The translations under genes were made by a program, and so were the position numbers. A stretch of DNA of 64,000 nucleotides from Cryptomeria japonica (taxonomy: Eukaryota > Streptophyta > Pinopsida > Cupressales > Cupressaceae): assembly GCF_030272615.1 (NCBI RefSeq), contig NC_081414.1:232129733-232193732 (forward strand), given 5' to 3'. Under the pieces are notes generated by a model that saw only the letters and a program-made list of their open reading frames with translations, made no database searches and had not been told where the DNA came from. This document shows positions 9,802 through 22,191 of the stretch, piece after piece (positions within the stretch are counted from its first letter, which is position 1; the number at the start of each line of letters is the position of its first letter).

Positions 9802-11243
9802 TGATGCCCTCCTAAATGGCACAAGGTTAGTCTAAGATCAAAGAACACAAAAACACACAAAACATTAGTGTTAATCAATCAAAAACTAATCTAAAAAGGC
9901 ATACCAAAAGAGAGACTACAAGCATGCAAGCATATTTAACTATCAAAGCAAACATGATGAGGCATCTCCAAATACCTCCTAACATACTCCTAGTTCCTTC
10001 TCCCTTGTTCCTCTCCTCTCCAAGTTCCAAAATAGTGTAGCTCTCAACAGCTTTTTGCACTATGGATTCTTATGGAGGATTGAGATTTGTAGTATAGCTC
10101 CAAATATGAAATGAAAAGCTAATTTTATGCTAAAATGATGTATTTTAACCAAAAAGACAAGATTTAGTTATGCTATGCTAAATGCTCTTTAAAATGTCTA
10201 TAGTCTAAATGCTTACAAGTTTTCAGGATCTGGATTATGAAGGAATGGGCTCTATTTATAGGAAAAATGGAGCAATGGATGGCCAGGATTTGAAAGGTTT
10301 AATCAAGGGTCAAGCTTGAAAGTTGGGAATCCATGTGCACAATTGGCACCAATAAAATGGTGACAAGTGTCCACATAGGATTGGGTTGAAAGAAGAGGTT
10401 GGAGGCATTAAAGGCCTGAGAAGACCTCATGGTTATCTAAAGGCTAAGGGTCAAGCCTAAATTAGGATTACCCACTGGATTAGGAGTTAATCCAAGGATA
10501 AACCTTTGTACAAATGATTAAGAGATAATCATGGTCAAAGCATTAAAGGCTTGATGAGACCTTTGGGTTGGGTAGAGGTTGAGTCAAAACAAATGTTTTA
10601 ACCATGTGGAAGGGTTTGGGTTAACCATTAATGGTTTTTGGAGACTTTGGGGATTTAAGTGGTTGAAAGTTGGAAGCCTTCAATGGTTTTCAAAGACTTT
10701 AAGGATTTTGGTGGTTGAAGGTTGAAAGCCTTTAATGGTTATCAAAGACTTTTAGGCTTTGAGAAGTGACTCCATTTTGCTTAGGAATGTGACAATATTT
10801 AGGGGATGGATTAGGCTAATTAGGAAGGGGTTAGAAGAATCTAGAAGGGGATTAGATTTTGCAAGTGGATTTGGTGGGTGAGGGAAAATAGGATTTTATT
10901 TAAAATAAAAATTCATTTATTTCAATAAATGTGTGCAAGTTGCTTTTGTAGGAAAATGCAAGTGGGGTGGGGATAATGATTTAAATAAATGTTTTATTTA
11001 ATTTATTTAAAAGAGGAAAAGGGGGATTTTATTAAATAAATAAATTTTATTTATTTAATTAAATTGGAATTTGATTTTAATGAATTAATTAAAATAAATT
11101 GAATAATTTATTTAATTAATAGAAGAATGTTTGGAGATGAATTAATTAAATATTAATTTAATTGATTTGATGGTTAGTGGATTTTTAATCAAATAAATAC
11201 GAAATATTTATTTAATTAAAATGGACAAATTTGTGTGACTACA
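9802..11243 (-). repeat. T1 5' LTR, 1442 bp
   Basis: On the minus strand it begins TGTAGTCAC and ends GGGCATCA, giving TG...CA termini, and it is followed directly by the primer site. It is homologous over its length to the T2 LTR, including the AT-rich TTAATTAAAT segment near its start. Bases 11244-11248 (GATAA) would be the target duplication, but the other side is outside the window. Confidence 0.9.
10252..10260 (-). promoter_or_regulatory. TATA box in T1 LTR
   Basis: The minus strand reads TATAAATAGAGCCC. The T2 LTR has TATAAATAGAG at the matching place, which supports a conserved core promoter that starts the genomic RNA a few tens of bases further on. Confidence 0.72.
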
Positions 11244-11589
11244 GATAATACTTGTGTTTATGTTGATGATATGACGATATGAGTCAATGATGTATGTTGT
11301 TTAGTATGAACCTTAATGAATCAAATGGTGTATGCAAATATTTATAGATGGTTAAAAATGAATGCAAAATGGATAAACAAATTTAAATACAAATGTTTAT
11401 GTTATGATCTTATATGAATGCACTTTAAAATGTATAAACAAATGTTGAGATAAATGTTTATGTTTATGATTCTAAATGACTGAAATTATAACTAAGTGAT
11501 AAATGAAAGTGAAATGATAATGCAAATAAATGCAACTAAGGGATAATGAATAACTGCATCTTAAATGCATTCTACCAATCCTCCCCCTA

Positions 11590-12507
11590 AAAAGAAATTG
11601 AGGATTAGTAAGAAAGATGAAGAAGACGCTGAAGAGATGGTTGATCCTGAGCAGGAGTAGGAGAAGGAGGTGGAGAAGGAGGTGAAGCATGAGCAAGAGA
11701 AGAAGGTGGAGGGTGAGAAAGGAGACAAGGATAATGAGCAGGGTAAAGAGGATTTTGATGAGTCAGAGGAGAAGGAGAGTCCCTATGATACAAACAACGG
11801 GGATGAGGTTCAAAATAATATGGAGGAGGGCAACCCTAGGCCTAAGGATTCTGCCCAGGACATGGAGGATGCAGATGCTATTCTAAATGTTGTTAGAAAC
11901 AACTCTCTGGAAATGTTTAATTTCTAGAAGTGGGTGGTTGATAATATTACCAACATTCAGGAAAAACAGAGAGAGCTGGAGCTCAAAATTGATAATGTGG
12001 TTAAGGATATTAATGATAAAGGAAAAGAGGAAAAATTTGAGGATAATAGTGAAGCAGAGGATGAAAAAGAAATTCCTAACTGGTTGGAGGGTAAGATCAT
12101 AAAGGGAGATGTGAAGCACCTAGAGGATGTGGTGAGGACTCTCAAAGAAAAGGGTGAGTCTGATTATGAACTGATAAACAACAGGGTTCAAAAAACTGAG
12201 AGTTCTCTGAGGAAAATCATGGAGCATAGCTTGGTTGTGATGAAGGTGACTTCCCAAAATATGAATGCATTGGTTGCTTGCCTGGAGAAGGATAAGCAAA
12301 ACAAAGATACTGTGATTGTTGATGATGACCCGGGTTCTAGCTCTGTCCAACATTCTTCCAGATGCAAAACTAGGCAAAATGATAAAGAGTTGGAGTTGAA
12401 GACTAAAGGTACTCAATAGGTGCAAGAAAGAAAAGACCTTAAAGAGGCAGCAAATGCAATGATGATGCTTGTCAAGGATGTTGAGGAGACCATAAATATT
12501 TTCACCT
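11590..12507 (+). pseudogene. Coiled-coil ORF antisense to T2, interrupted only by TAG codons
   Basis: One frame runs about 305 codons with TAG at 11658, 11925 and 12417 and ends in TAG at 12508. The first part is very rich in Glu and Lys. The middle (VDNITNIQEKQRELELKIDN onward) has heptad-like spacing and ends in a Ser-rich basic tail. No enzymatic motif is visible. It lies downstream of T2 pol on the opposite strand, where some Tat-lineage elements such as Grande carry an antisense extra ORF, so that is the leading reading. The alternative is a separate insertion: CTTAAATGCA occurs at both 11560-11569 and 12716-12725. Gln CAG turned to TAG would explain each stop. Confidence 0.5.
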
Positions 12508-12715
12508 AGATGTTCTAGTTTTGTTTTAGGTGTGCCAGTATCTCGTTGGTCTTTTGCTGTACTTTTCTCTGCCTGTTGTCTTTTGTGCTGATCTTTTGCT
12601 GCCTTTCTTTCTTTCTTTGTTTTGTCCTTTCTTGCTTATCCAATGCTTTTCTTTATGATATGTAAGTGGGTTTTGGGTCCCTTAAAACCTATTTTTCCTT
12701 AATCAAAAACTATAC

Positions 12716-13100
12716 CTTAAATGCAATTAAAAGGATAATTGAATAATTGCACCTTAATGTAATTAACATGAGAATGAATAATTGTACCTCAATGCAATTA
12801 ACATGATGATGAATAACTAAGGAATGTTGTGCACTATATGAATAAATTAATGTTCTTGATAAGAACATGCACTTAAATGGAATGCAAGTAAATGATAAGA
12901 AATGTATCTGATATGTTAAATGCCTTAATGGGATGAACAAATTAATGTACTTAAATGAATATCTAAATGAATCTAAAATGTAAGGAAATGATAATGAACT
13001 AGATGCATTTACATGCAACTAAATGTAATGGAATGATAATGAACTAGATGAATTTACATGCATCTAAATGTGATGGAATGATAATGCCATGCGTTCATGA
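12716..13100. repeat. Degenerate 45-bp tandem repeats
   Basis: Units such as AATGATAATGAACTAGATG recur at a 45-46 bp step between 12975 and 13090. Looser copies built on ATTGCACCTTAATG lie between 12716 and 12820. This matches the repeat-bearing 3' region expected for a Tat-type element. Confidence 0.6.
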
Positions 13101-14439
13101 TATATGAATGCAAGTTAGTGAGAATTTGCATGATGTAATGATGATGTATCAGAGAACTCTATCATGATTGTATCCAAGACCCATTCATATTAAAGAAACT
13201 CTCATATTTAACTTGTTCACACTTGCATACAAACCATAAATATGAATAATGAATGATCAAATGGATGGGAGATATGCAACATAATGCAATATAAACAGAT
13301 GAGATGAAATGACGATCCATAGTGCTTTATTTTTCATCATTGAGCAGGGTAGTATAAATCTTGGATGAGGCAGTAGGAACCAAGTTTGGAGCATTGTACC
13401 TGTAAGCAAGTAGTATAGATAAAAGAATATGGACCCTCCATTCTGGTTCATGTGCAGATGGTTGAGGTATACATTGTAGTCAATAAGCCATAGTGATCCA
13501 TGACTATATTTTTGCATATGATCACGTAACTTAGTGAACTTTCCACGTAGACACCATTAGTACATGCCTCAGAACTTCATTGGAACAATTCATAGATAAT
13601 AAACAAAATGATACTTAGGAACCATCCCGACTACTCTAATCACTTATGGATATCTTGGAGTAGCGTAGGAACCTAATATAAATGAATAAATATCTTATCA
13701 AACCGACCAAGTATTTGATAGCTTAAACATAATTTTCTTGTCAAAGAAAATGTTATCATGTCTTTGTTTTGGTAAGGAAGGATACATCCTTGTTAAGACA
13801 GTTGTGTGTCGATGTTGATTGTTTGGTTGATTTGATAAGTGGTCATTGTTTTGAGTAGCTAAAAAATGTGTGTTTTATGTTTGTTTGCGATGTGTATGTA
13901 CAAAGGTTTTATGTGTTGCCATGTTTTTGATTGATTTTTGGTGTTTTATGATGTGTTTGGATTTTTGATGTGCTTTTGAATGTTTTTGGATTTATATCTA
14001 GACAGTTTTGAATGAAGAACTCAATGAATCACAAGTAATGTAGAATCCACTTCCATCAATAGGTTAAGAGCATTGCCCCCAGTTTTAGACAGTACTATGA
14101 AAAGTAGGATGCATGACGCATGAAGTACTATCCCCGATTGCAAATCAGTAACAAGCCATGGTTTGAAGGATGGATGAATGGATGCAATGAATGTAATCGC
14201 AACAAGTTTGAAAGACAATGGAGCCATAGCCTTTACGAGTGGCACCTATTTGTCAGGTTTTCATCATCGTACTTACCCAAGGTGCCACCAAAGTGTTTGT
14301 TCACCATTTGGATGCATGATTTTTCTCTTTACTATTTTCTGATTTTTTTGTATTTTCTTCAGGACATTTATCTGAATGATTTTGGTATTTTTTTGGTATC
14401 TATTGGAGCCTGATTCTCTATACAGCTTATGTATAAAAC

Positions 14440-15784
14440 CATTCGAGGTGCATGTTGTTGATCAGATCTGCTAGTGGTTTTCCTTCTAAAGTAGCCAACT
14501 AATATGCCTCAGACCCAAATACAATAGTGATAACATATGGACCCATCCAGTTTAATTCAAACTTGACTTGGTATTCTCTATTTGGTTGGTTACGAGGATT
14601 CTCTTTGAGAACAAGATCACCTACCTCAAATGTACAAGGTTTAACCTGATGTTTATAGTTTTTGCTCATGCGCTGCTAATAGGCCTTGAGGTGGTTGTAT
14701 GCATCTTGTCGCCTTTCATCAAGTAGTTCCAAGTCTTGAAGATGAGAGACTCGATATGCTTCATCATCTATCAGATTGTGCAAGGAAACCTGTAGAGATG
14801 GTATTTCAACCTTAATAGGAAGGATGGCCTCTGTGCCATAGAGCAGTGAGTAGGGAGTTGTGCCTGTAGGGGTTCAAATGCTGGTTTGATACGCCCATAG
14901 TGTTGGATTTAATTGAATGTGCCAATCACGGGAAACATCATTGATTGTTTTCTTGAGGATTCTTAATTTTTTTTGTTCGATGCTTCAGCCTGACCATTGC
15001 CTTATGGGTAATAGGGAGTGGAAAAGTGGTGTTGGATGTGAAACTTCTCATAGAGCTCATAGAAATCTTGATTTTTGAAAGGAAGTGTGTTATCTGTGAT
15101 GATGGACATGGGTACACCATACCATCAGATGATGTACTTAAGGATGAATGAGGCGATCTTCTTGCCAGTGACTTGGGTAAGTGGAACAACTTCCATCCAC
15201 TTTGTGAAGTATTCGGTGACGGTAATGATAAATTTGTGGCCGTTGGATGAAGATGGATGAATTTTACCCACAAGGTCAAGTCCCCATTGACAAAAGGGCC
15301 ATGGTGTTGTGATTGGTTGCAATTCCTATGGTAGTGCATGTATCAGGTCTCCGTGAACTTGGAACTTCTTGCATTTTTTGACAATATAGTAGGAGTCTTT
15401 TTCCATGGATGGCCAATAGTATCTAGCACACATGATCTTCTTTGCTAAGGAAGGACCACTTGAGTGAGTACCACAAATTTCATCATGAACCTCTTCCAAC
15501 GCCTTTGTTGTCTCATCCTATTCCAAACATTGAAGGAGAGTACCATCAAGACTGCGTCAGTATAGGGTTTCAACAATGATGGTGTATTGAGCGGTTTGTC
15601 AGATGAAGGTTTTGCGTTCGTTATTCGATTGGTTAGGAGGAAGTGTGTGATCATGAAAGTAGGTGTAGAACTCAATGTACCATGGGGATCCAGAATCGAC
15701 AAGGCAACATATCATCTCAGATTCAGGGATATCATAAGCGGGAATCCAAAGTTGTTCTACCAAGAACTCATAGCGTGTTGAATT
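14440..15784 (-). pseudogene. T2 integrase remnant
   Basis: Fragments match T1 integrase in order: finger region (15445-15784), then core (WGLDLVGKIHPSSSNGHKF at about 15230-15290, later PITHKAMVRLKH in a shifted frame), then a C-terminal part near 14450-14640 (LVLKENPRNQPN, WMGPYVITI). Several frameshifts separate the pieces. A TAG at the same codon as the T1 stop at 694-696 precedes the core. Confidence 0.82.
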
Positions 15785-16728
15785 TTATGGAAGATCTAGG
15801 AGAGATGCAATTGTAGCCATAGCGTCAGCAGCTCGATTATGATATCTGGGTATCTGCTCAAAGGTGATAGTTGTAAATGATGTCTTTAAACTGTCCACCA
15901 TTTGCTTGTATGGCATGAGCTTATCATCCTTGGTATGATATTCATTTGTGACTTGTCGGATGACCAGTTGGGAGTCGCCATATTCCTGTAACTCTTCTAG
16001 TTTCCATTGTATCTCTAGTCTAAGTCCTGTGATCAAGGCCTCATATTCTGCTATGTTGTTTGTACATGGAAAAGTTAGGCTATAAGACTTCGGGATGCTA
16101 TCACCTTGAGGTGTGATAAACAAAATGCTTGCCCCCGAGCCATGTCTAGTATATGAGCCATCAAAGTATAACTTCCAAGGTTGTGCTATTGTGATCATGA
16201 AGATCTCTTCATCCAGAAATTTTGAAATAAGAGGATGATTACCTGTGAGGGGTGCATCGGCCAACTGATCTGCAATAACTTGGCCCTTGATAGCCTTACG
16301 GTCTACATACTCAATGTCAAATTCACTCAGAATCATCACCCATTTGGCCAAGCGGCCTGTCAATGTTGCTTTGCTGAGTAGGTACTTTAGTGGATTGATC
16401 TTAGCAATGAGTTGTACCTTATGTGTCAATAGGTAGTGCCTCAATTTAGTGGCTACCAAGATAACTGCTAGGCAAGCTTGCTCAATAGGTGTGCAATAGA
16501 GTTTATAGCCTACCAATGTGCGAGAGATATAGTATACAACACACTCTTTTCTTCTGCATTGTGTTGTGCCAGCAGTACTCCCAATGTCATATTTGTAGCT
16601 AAAATATAGAGCAATAAAGGTCTACTTGGATTTGGTGGGATCAACAATGATGTATTCATGAGATAGTCCTTAAGCATCTGGAATGCTTGCTGACATCTGG
16701 CATCCCATTGAAAGTGGATGTTTTTGTG
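15785..16728 (-). pseudogene. T2 RNase H and archaeal-type RNase H remnant
   Basis: The open part at 15785-16516 has 243 codons. It starts in the last third of the first RNase H (YTPIEQACLAV-like block) and includes the whole second RNase H with LYFDGSYTRHGSG, AEYEALITGL and YGDSQLVIRQ. The acidic residues of the second RNase H are intact here as in T1. The first RNase H start is broken between 16516 and 16728. Confidence 0.86.
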
Positions 16729-17962
16729 TCATAGATGCGTAAAAGGATGACACTTATATGCTAGTTGTGCAATGAATCTCCAAATTGATTGTGGCATGTC
16801 CATGATTGCTTTGACTTTCGCCAGATCTACTTCAATGCCCTTGCTTGAGACAATGTATCCTAGAAGCTTCCTTGATGTTACTCCAAAGACACATTTCTTT
16901 GGATTGAGTTGAATGTGATATTGTTCTAGTTTGTCAAAGATTTTATCTAATATGGCAAGATGACCTTCTCTTGTTAATGATTTTGCCAGTAAGTCATCAA
17001 CATAATCCTCCATTATGGTATGCATCATATCATGAAAGATTGTGGTCATAGCTCTTTGATAGGCCGCCCCTGTATTCTTTAGACCAAAAGACATCACATT
17101 CCAACAGTATGTTCCCCATGGACATGTGAAGGCAATTTTATGTTGATCTTCTGGAGCGATCTTTATCTGGTTGTACCCTGAAAAGCCATCCATAAGAGAA
17201 AGCATGGCATGTCGTGTTGTTAGGTCCATGATCATGTTGGTGTTTGGTAGGGGGAAGTCATCCTTAAGACATGCCTTGTTTAGATCTCTAAAATATGTAC
17301 AGATACAGATGCCCCCATTTGGTTTGCCGATAGGTACAATGTTGGAGATCCAATCGGCATAAGCGATTGGTCGGATGAAACCAACATCTAAGAGCTTCTT
17401 GAGTTCCTCTTTGGCAAGCACAACAATATGTGGGTGCATCTTTTTGAGCTTTGGTTTTATAGGTTTAGCTCCTTTTGCCATGATGAGGTGATGCATGACC
17501 AAATCGGGATCTAGACCAGGCATGTTTGCATATGACCATGCAAAGTTGATCTGACGTTTCTGGAAGAATTCTACAAATTTAGGTTGTTCCTCTGGAGTTA
17601 AAAGAGATGCCAAATGTATTTGATGAGGAGTCTCACTGGGTCCCCACATTGAATTCTTTTGTTTCCTCAATAAGGATCATTGATCATTCCTAATTTGTAC
17701 TAGAGGGGAGGATGTCAAACATTTCATCCATAGGCGCCTCAGAGAGGTTTTCACTGTTGGATACACTCTTTCTTTTTACTTTTTTGGGATCAAAGAGTGA
17801 CACAGTGTGGTTTTCACTAGAAGATCCATGTTTTATCATGATATTTTTGTAGTTGAAAGGTTTGGCATCTGCCCCCAAAGTATGTTGCGCTATTAAGTTC
17901 GATGGCGAATCCAACTTTGTGATCCCTACTTGGTATGCTATCCCGTAGTTCCAAATAGTCAA
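16729..17962 (-). pseudogene. T2 reverse transcriptase remnant
   Basis: An open stretch at 16729-17670 has 313 codons. It carries the FRDLNKAC block, GYNQIKIAPEDQHKIAFTCP, and an intact YVDD box. About 25 codons of the thumb region are missing compared with T1 (the sequence jumps from IMDMPQ to SIWRFIAQLA). Upstream residues in 17690-17962 match the T1 N-terminal extension in another frame. Confidence 0.88.
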
Positions 17963-19260
17963 TGATCACCTCATCATTTTGGAATTGGTCAAGGCATGGG
18001 GGATTAGGTTGGTTCCATTTGATGAGTTCAAGATGGATAATGGGCATTACCTCATCGATTAGGTTAAGTTCATGGGATGTGTCAGTGAGGGTTAAGACAC
18101 TGTGGTGAAGGTCATTGATGGTACTCGCCCTGTCAGAATCAGGCATAGGATGTGACGTAGGGTCTGTGGAAGGTGTTTCCAGTTCAGGAACCCAATAGGT
18201 TTTAATCTATGCCTCTTCGTAAACAGGGATTTCTTTGCGAGGTGGAGGTGGTGATGTGTCTTCTTCATCTGAAGTATTGAGATGCACAAAATCAAATTCC
18301 CACTCATGTGAGTCAGTCTCTGAGTCACTTTCTAGTATCTGATTACTATACCAAACCAGGATATCTTTTGAGTTGAACATTGCAGTTGTGATCAGCTTAT
18401 GTATTTCTGGAGATGGAATGGTTGGTGTTGCGGGGAGGATTATCGGTATCATTGAATCTAATACTGGGAGTATCAGTGTTGTTGAATCTGTTGTTTCTGA
18501 TGGAATTATTAGTGTTGTTGATGTTGTTGGGGTTACTGATACTACTAATGGTGTTGTTGATGTGGTTGTTGTTGCTAATGGGGTTGTTGGTTTGATTGGT
18601 GGGATGATTGGCGTTGCAGGTAATATTATCGATGTTGCTAGTGGGATTATGAGTTTTGCAGGTATTTTTAGTGGTGTGAGTGGTGTTGTGGATGCTACTG
18701 TTGGGATTCTTAGCCTTGGTGGAGCATTTGGTGTTGTTCTCGATGTTGCCAATATAATCAAGGGTGGCCTCTTTAGAGTATTAGGCTAATATAGAGGTTT
18801 GTTGGGTTTCCCTTTGAATCTGAGCTTAGGAAGAGTTTCCTTGTGAAAACCTAATCTAGTGTTATCTTTGGGTTTTAATTTTGGTTGTAAAGGCTCATGT
18901 CGACCTTGCTTGTAAGGTCCCAAAGCACTCTGGCCATCATAGCCCATTCTCTACATGATAATAAGATTGTTGCCATATTTATCAGTGGGTAGTTTAGCCT
19001 GTGGGATGTCTTTGACAAGGTCTTTGTAGATCTATTATGCTAGGTCCTCATCTCTGGTCTCCTCTTCCTAAATTTTTCCAAGGATGAATTGTGCCAAAGT
19101 GCATGTTGGCTTGACCAGTGGTGGTTGAAGTAACCTTTGAGGCTTTCCATAAGTTCTAGGAGAAGTGGGTAATTGCCCAACATAAAAGAGTTGGCTTAGA
19201 TTATATTCCCCAAGACCTTCCTCAGCCATTTTCATTTTCAACTTCTCTTGCTTTGGTATA
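17963..19260 (-). pseudogene. T2 linker and G-patch remnant
   Basis: 18207-18761 encodes a Thr/Pro/Ile-rich linker longer than in T1, followed by the same acidic SDSETDSHEWEF stretch and SDEEDTSPPPPRKE. A decayed G-patch lies near 18850-18950. The strong plus-strand Gly/Val-rich frames over this block are shadows of the Pro/Thr-rich sense codons. Confidence 0.7.
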
Positions 19261-20160
19261 GGGGTGATTGAACTAGAAAGAGAGGTTGGACTAACATATG
19301 ATGTGGATGGGATGGCTTCTCTATTGTTAGGAATGATGATCTTTGGTTGATGGTTAATATTATTACAATATGCAAATGGATTTGCATTGCCTAGGATTGT
19401 GATTTCTACACTATTATGGGGAAGCTTGATACACTAATGATAGGTGGATGGAATGAATTACATGGCATGTATCCAAGGTCTTCTTAACAAGAGATTATAT
19501 GGAAAGGGAAGGTCCAGAACTTTACAAATGATGTGCTTCACCACTGGGCCCACTCGGATTGGTAACACAATTGCTCCTTTTGAAGAATGTTCTACATCAT
19601 CATAGGCTTTTATGCTTATCTTTTTGCGGGGGTCCACTGATTCTATTGCATATCCCAATGTTGTGACCAATTGTAATGTACATATATAAAGACTAGCACC
19701 ATTATCAATCAAGACTCACTTGATCCTGTGTTGGTTGATAAATCCTTCAATATGAAGTGAGGCATTATGAGGTTGTTGGAAGGATGTATTGTCACTTTAA
19801 GAGAAAGTGAGACATGGTGATGACCTCAGATTACCAACCATAGCTTGAAATTGATTTGTATTAAGATTGGAAGGGACTAACACTTCTTGGAGAGCTTGAT
19901 CCAAGATTGTTTTATGAGACGGGGATAGGCGCAAAATCTCTAAGATGGATATAAGTGTGGGCGTCTTATCTAGCTGCTCTACAAGATTATACTGCTTTGG
20001 GATGGATGTTGTGCCTTGTGGAGCTGCTTTAATAGTGATCTTGCTATGACGAGTAACAACATTGCAGGTAGGGTTTTGATCTTTTATGGTGAGGGTTGCA
20101 ATTTGTTCATTGGCATCATATAGGTGATTCACAATATAATTATGGGCGACACGCGTATAA
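19261..20160 (-). pseudogene. T2 protease remnant
   Basis: 19797-20132 gives the upstream segment (VEQLDKTPTLISILEILRLS). 19458-19712 gives the active-site strand MIDNGASLYICTLQ and continues without a break through LPFPYNLLLRRPWIHAM. This shows the frame that T1 has lost. Stops at the ends of these stretches break it from gag and pol. Confidence 0.82.
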
Positions 20161-21760
20161 TCAGTTGTATTTTTGTTTCACCCTGAGGTGGAAGGACCCC
20201 TTTTATCTTGTGATGGAAGTGGATTATTGAACATGAGATGATCATTATTTGAGGTTTTTGGGTCCTGTCCTTCGATTTCAATTTCTCCTCGGTCAATAAG
20301 ATCTTGAACAAGATCTTTCAGTCTATGGCAGCTACTTGTTTTATGCCCTTTCCCTTGGTGGAATTTGCAATGTTTATTATCCCTCCACCATGGAGTTTTG
20401 ACCTAAGGTTCATAGTTAGATGTCTTTGGTTAGGTCACCAGATTTGAAGAGACCAATTGATGCAATACCATTTCGATGGGTTCCCCTAAGGGCGTGTATG
20501 TATGTTTTGGTTTATAATTTTGTTGTCGTTGTCTTGGTTCCTCTTGCAGTGCATTGCAACTTGGATTTTGTGGGGGAGCAATAGTGTTGTTTTTAGGAGG
20601 GGGATTTTGCCCTGCAAATCTGACCACAGGTTGTGCACTCTTTATGGTCTTTGCATCTACAACCCCATCATTGATGATCTTTTTGTTTTTATTCCAAAAT
20701 TTAGGTTTATCACTGTTAAAATGCGGGCGAGCACCATCTTTTGGTTCATTGTATATCTTGATAAGCCCCTTTTTTATAAGGGCCCATTCACATTTTAATC
20801 CATGGGCGATTATGTCTTCAAAGGACTATGTGCCCTTCATGTCTAGGTGCAATTCCATTTCATCATTCAAGTTGGAAATAAATATTTCCACTAGCTCTCG
20901 TTCAAGTAGATGAAGAGAACGTCTACTAGACAGTTGCCTCCACCGTTGTAGGAAAGCTAAAAATAGCTCCCCTGGCTTTTGCTTGGTATTGCACAGATTT
21001 GCCATGGTAACATCGCGTTCTATGTTGTGTGAATAATGCACAATGAAATTTTGGAGTAGTTCCTCGAATGTTCTAATGCCGCGTGTTAATCAGGAAAACC
21101 ATTGCATGGTTGTTCCCCCCAAAACTCTGAGGAAAGAGGTGCATTAGATATGTCTTCATATGTCACTTCTAGGCAAGCCAAGTGAAATTCCCTGACATGA
21201 TCTCTAGGGTCTCCTTTTCCCCGATATTTTTCAAACTTAGGTGTTTCAAACCCTCATGGAAAAGGTGGCATATGTAGGTTCCTATCAAAGGGATAGGGAC
21301 AAATATCATTGAGTGAAAACCAAGTAGTCTTCACACCACTGTGGAGTTGCTGGGCGAGATTCTCGACTTGTTGCCTCAACATGTTTATTTCGTTAGGAGG
21401 AGGAGGTGGGGGGTTTCCTTGATTAAGGTCATATCTTAAGTTATCTCAACCTCTTCCACCCTCATTACGACTATGGTGTTTTGATGTTTGTTGTATTTGT
21501 GCGGTATCAAAATCAGAGGGTAGTTTAGCTCCCTCTTGAGCAAGTCTCAAAAAATGACCATCTGCGTTGGTTTTAAGGATTTCATCGAAAAGTCGATTGA
21601 AGAGGGGGTTGTGTTGTGATCTTTCTATTTCTTCAAGAGTGGGAGTACTAGGATCTTCATCACTTGTACCTCCTCCAATGGCTTCTTGAAAGTAATTGAA
21701 ATTTTTGTCCTCCTCTTCCTCGATCTCTATTTGTCTGGTTTTCAATCTAGTGTGAGCCAT
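20161..21760 (-). pseudogene. T2 Gag remnant
   Basis: The start at 21760 (MAHTRLKTRQIEIEEEED) aligns with the T1 gag Met. The open N-terminal part runs 21446-21760, the capsid core piece 20826-21041 (LCNTKQKPGELFLAFLQRW), and the C-terminal part 20430-20627. A decayed zinc knuckle lies near 20330-20380. At least three frame changes separate them. Confidence 0.85.
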
Positions 21761-22191
21761 TTTGTTTGAAAGTTGTTTTTGAAGTTTGGTGAAAGTGTTT
21801 ATGAGTTGGTGATGGAATGAGAGATAAATTTTTTGTGAAGTGTTTTTAGAAGATGGATCTCTAACACTGAAGGTTTGATGTTACCAAAGTCCTTTTTATG
21901 AATTTCTCTTTGTGTTGTCAACAATGTTGATGTGATAAGGTATAGCAAGGTTTGAGATGTGTTACAAACCAAGCTACCTAGTAATGAGAAGATGCACTTA
22001 TAGACTAGTTTTAACCTGCGTAGAAATGCTTCTTAGGATGATTTATCCTAGATGTAGAAACACTCTAAAAAGTGATGTGTTGTTTTGATTTAAGCAATAT
22101 CTAAAAAGAACTTAGGACAAGACCTTTTTATGTTTTAAGAGTTGAAATAGATTGATGATATATGAATGTGAGAGTGGATAGAATGTGAACT

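Larger units (their letters stand above)
1..11243 (-). mobile_element. T1: Ty3/gypsy Tat-lineage LTR retrotransposon, 3' part outside window
   Basis: Reading the minus strand from 11243 leftwards gives 5' LTR, tRNA-Trp primer site, long leader with a small ORF, gag, protease, G-patch plus linker, reverse transcriptase, RNase H, second RNase H and integrase. The window edge cuts inside or just after integrase, so the 3' LTR is not seen. Two RNase H modules and an extra ORF before gag are known traits of the plant Tat/Ogre group, and this is the basis of the lineage call. Gag is open; pol carries two internal stops (4570-4572, 3694-3696), one more at 694-696, and one frameshift in protease near 4850, so this copy is probably not autonomous now. 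The order and most reading frames match T2 further right. Confidence 0.93.
11244..14400. other. Tract between T1 LTR and T2 pol, probable T2 3' untranslated region
   Basis: No LTR-like sequence of the T1/T2 family is present here, so the T2 3' LTR is not where it would be expected. The simplest layout is that T1 inserted into the long 3' untranslated region of T2, whose 3' LTR then lies left of the window. Tat/Ogre elements are known for long, repeat-bearing 3' regions. The tract holds ATGAATGCA-type degenerate repeats, a coiled-coil ORF on the plus strand, and at 13990-14400 unique sequence with no gene signal. Confidence 0.5.

Noticed and set aside
11570-12715. Non-LTR retrotransposon insertion with target duplications
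   Set aside because: The 10-bp repeat CTTAAATGCA resembles the local tandem repeat, there is no poly(A) tail, and no endonuclease or reverse transcriptase is present; kept only as an alternative.
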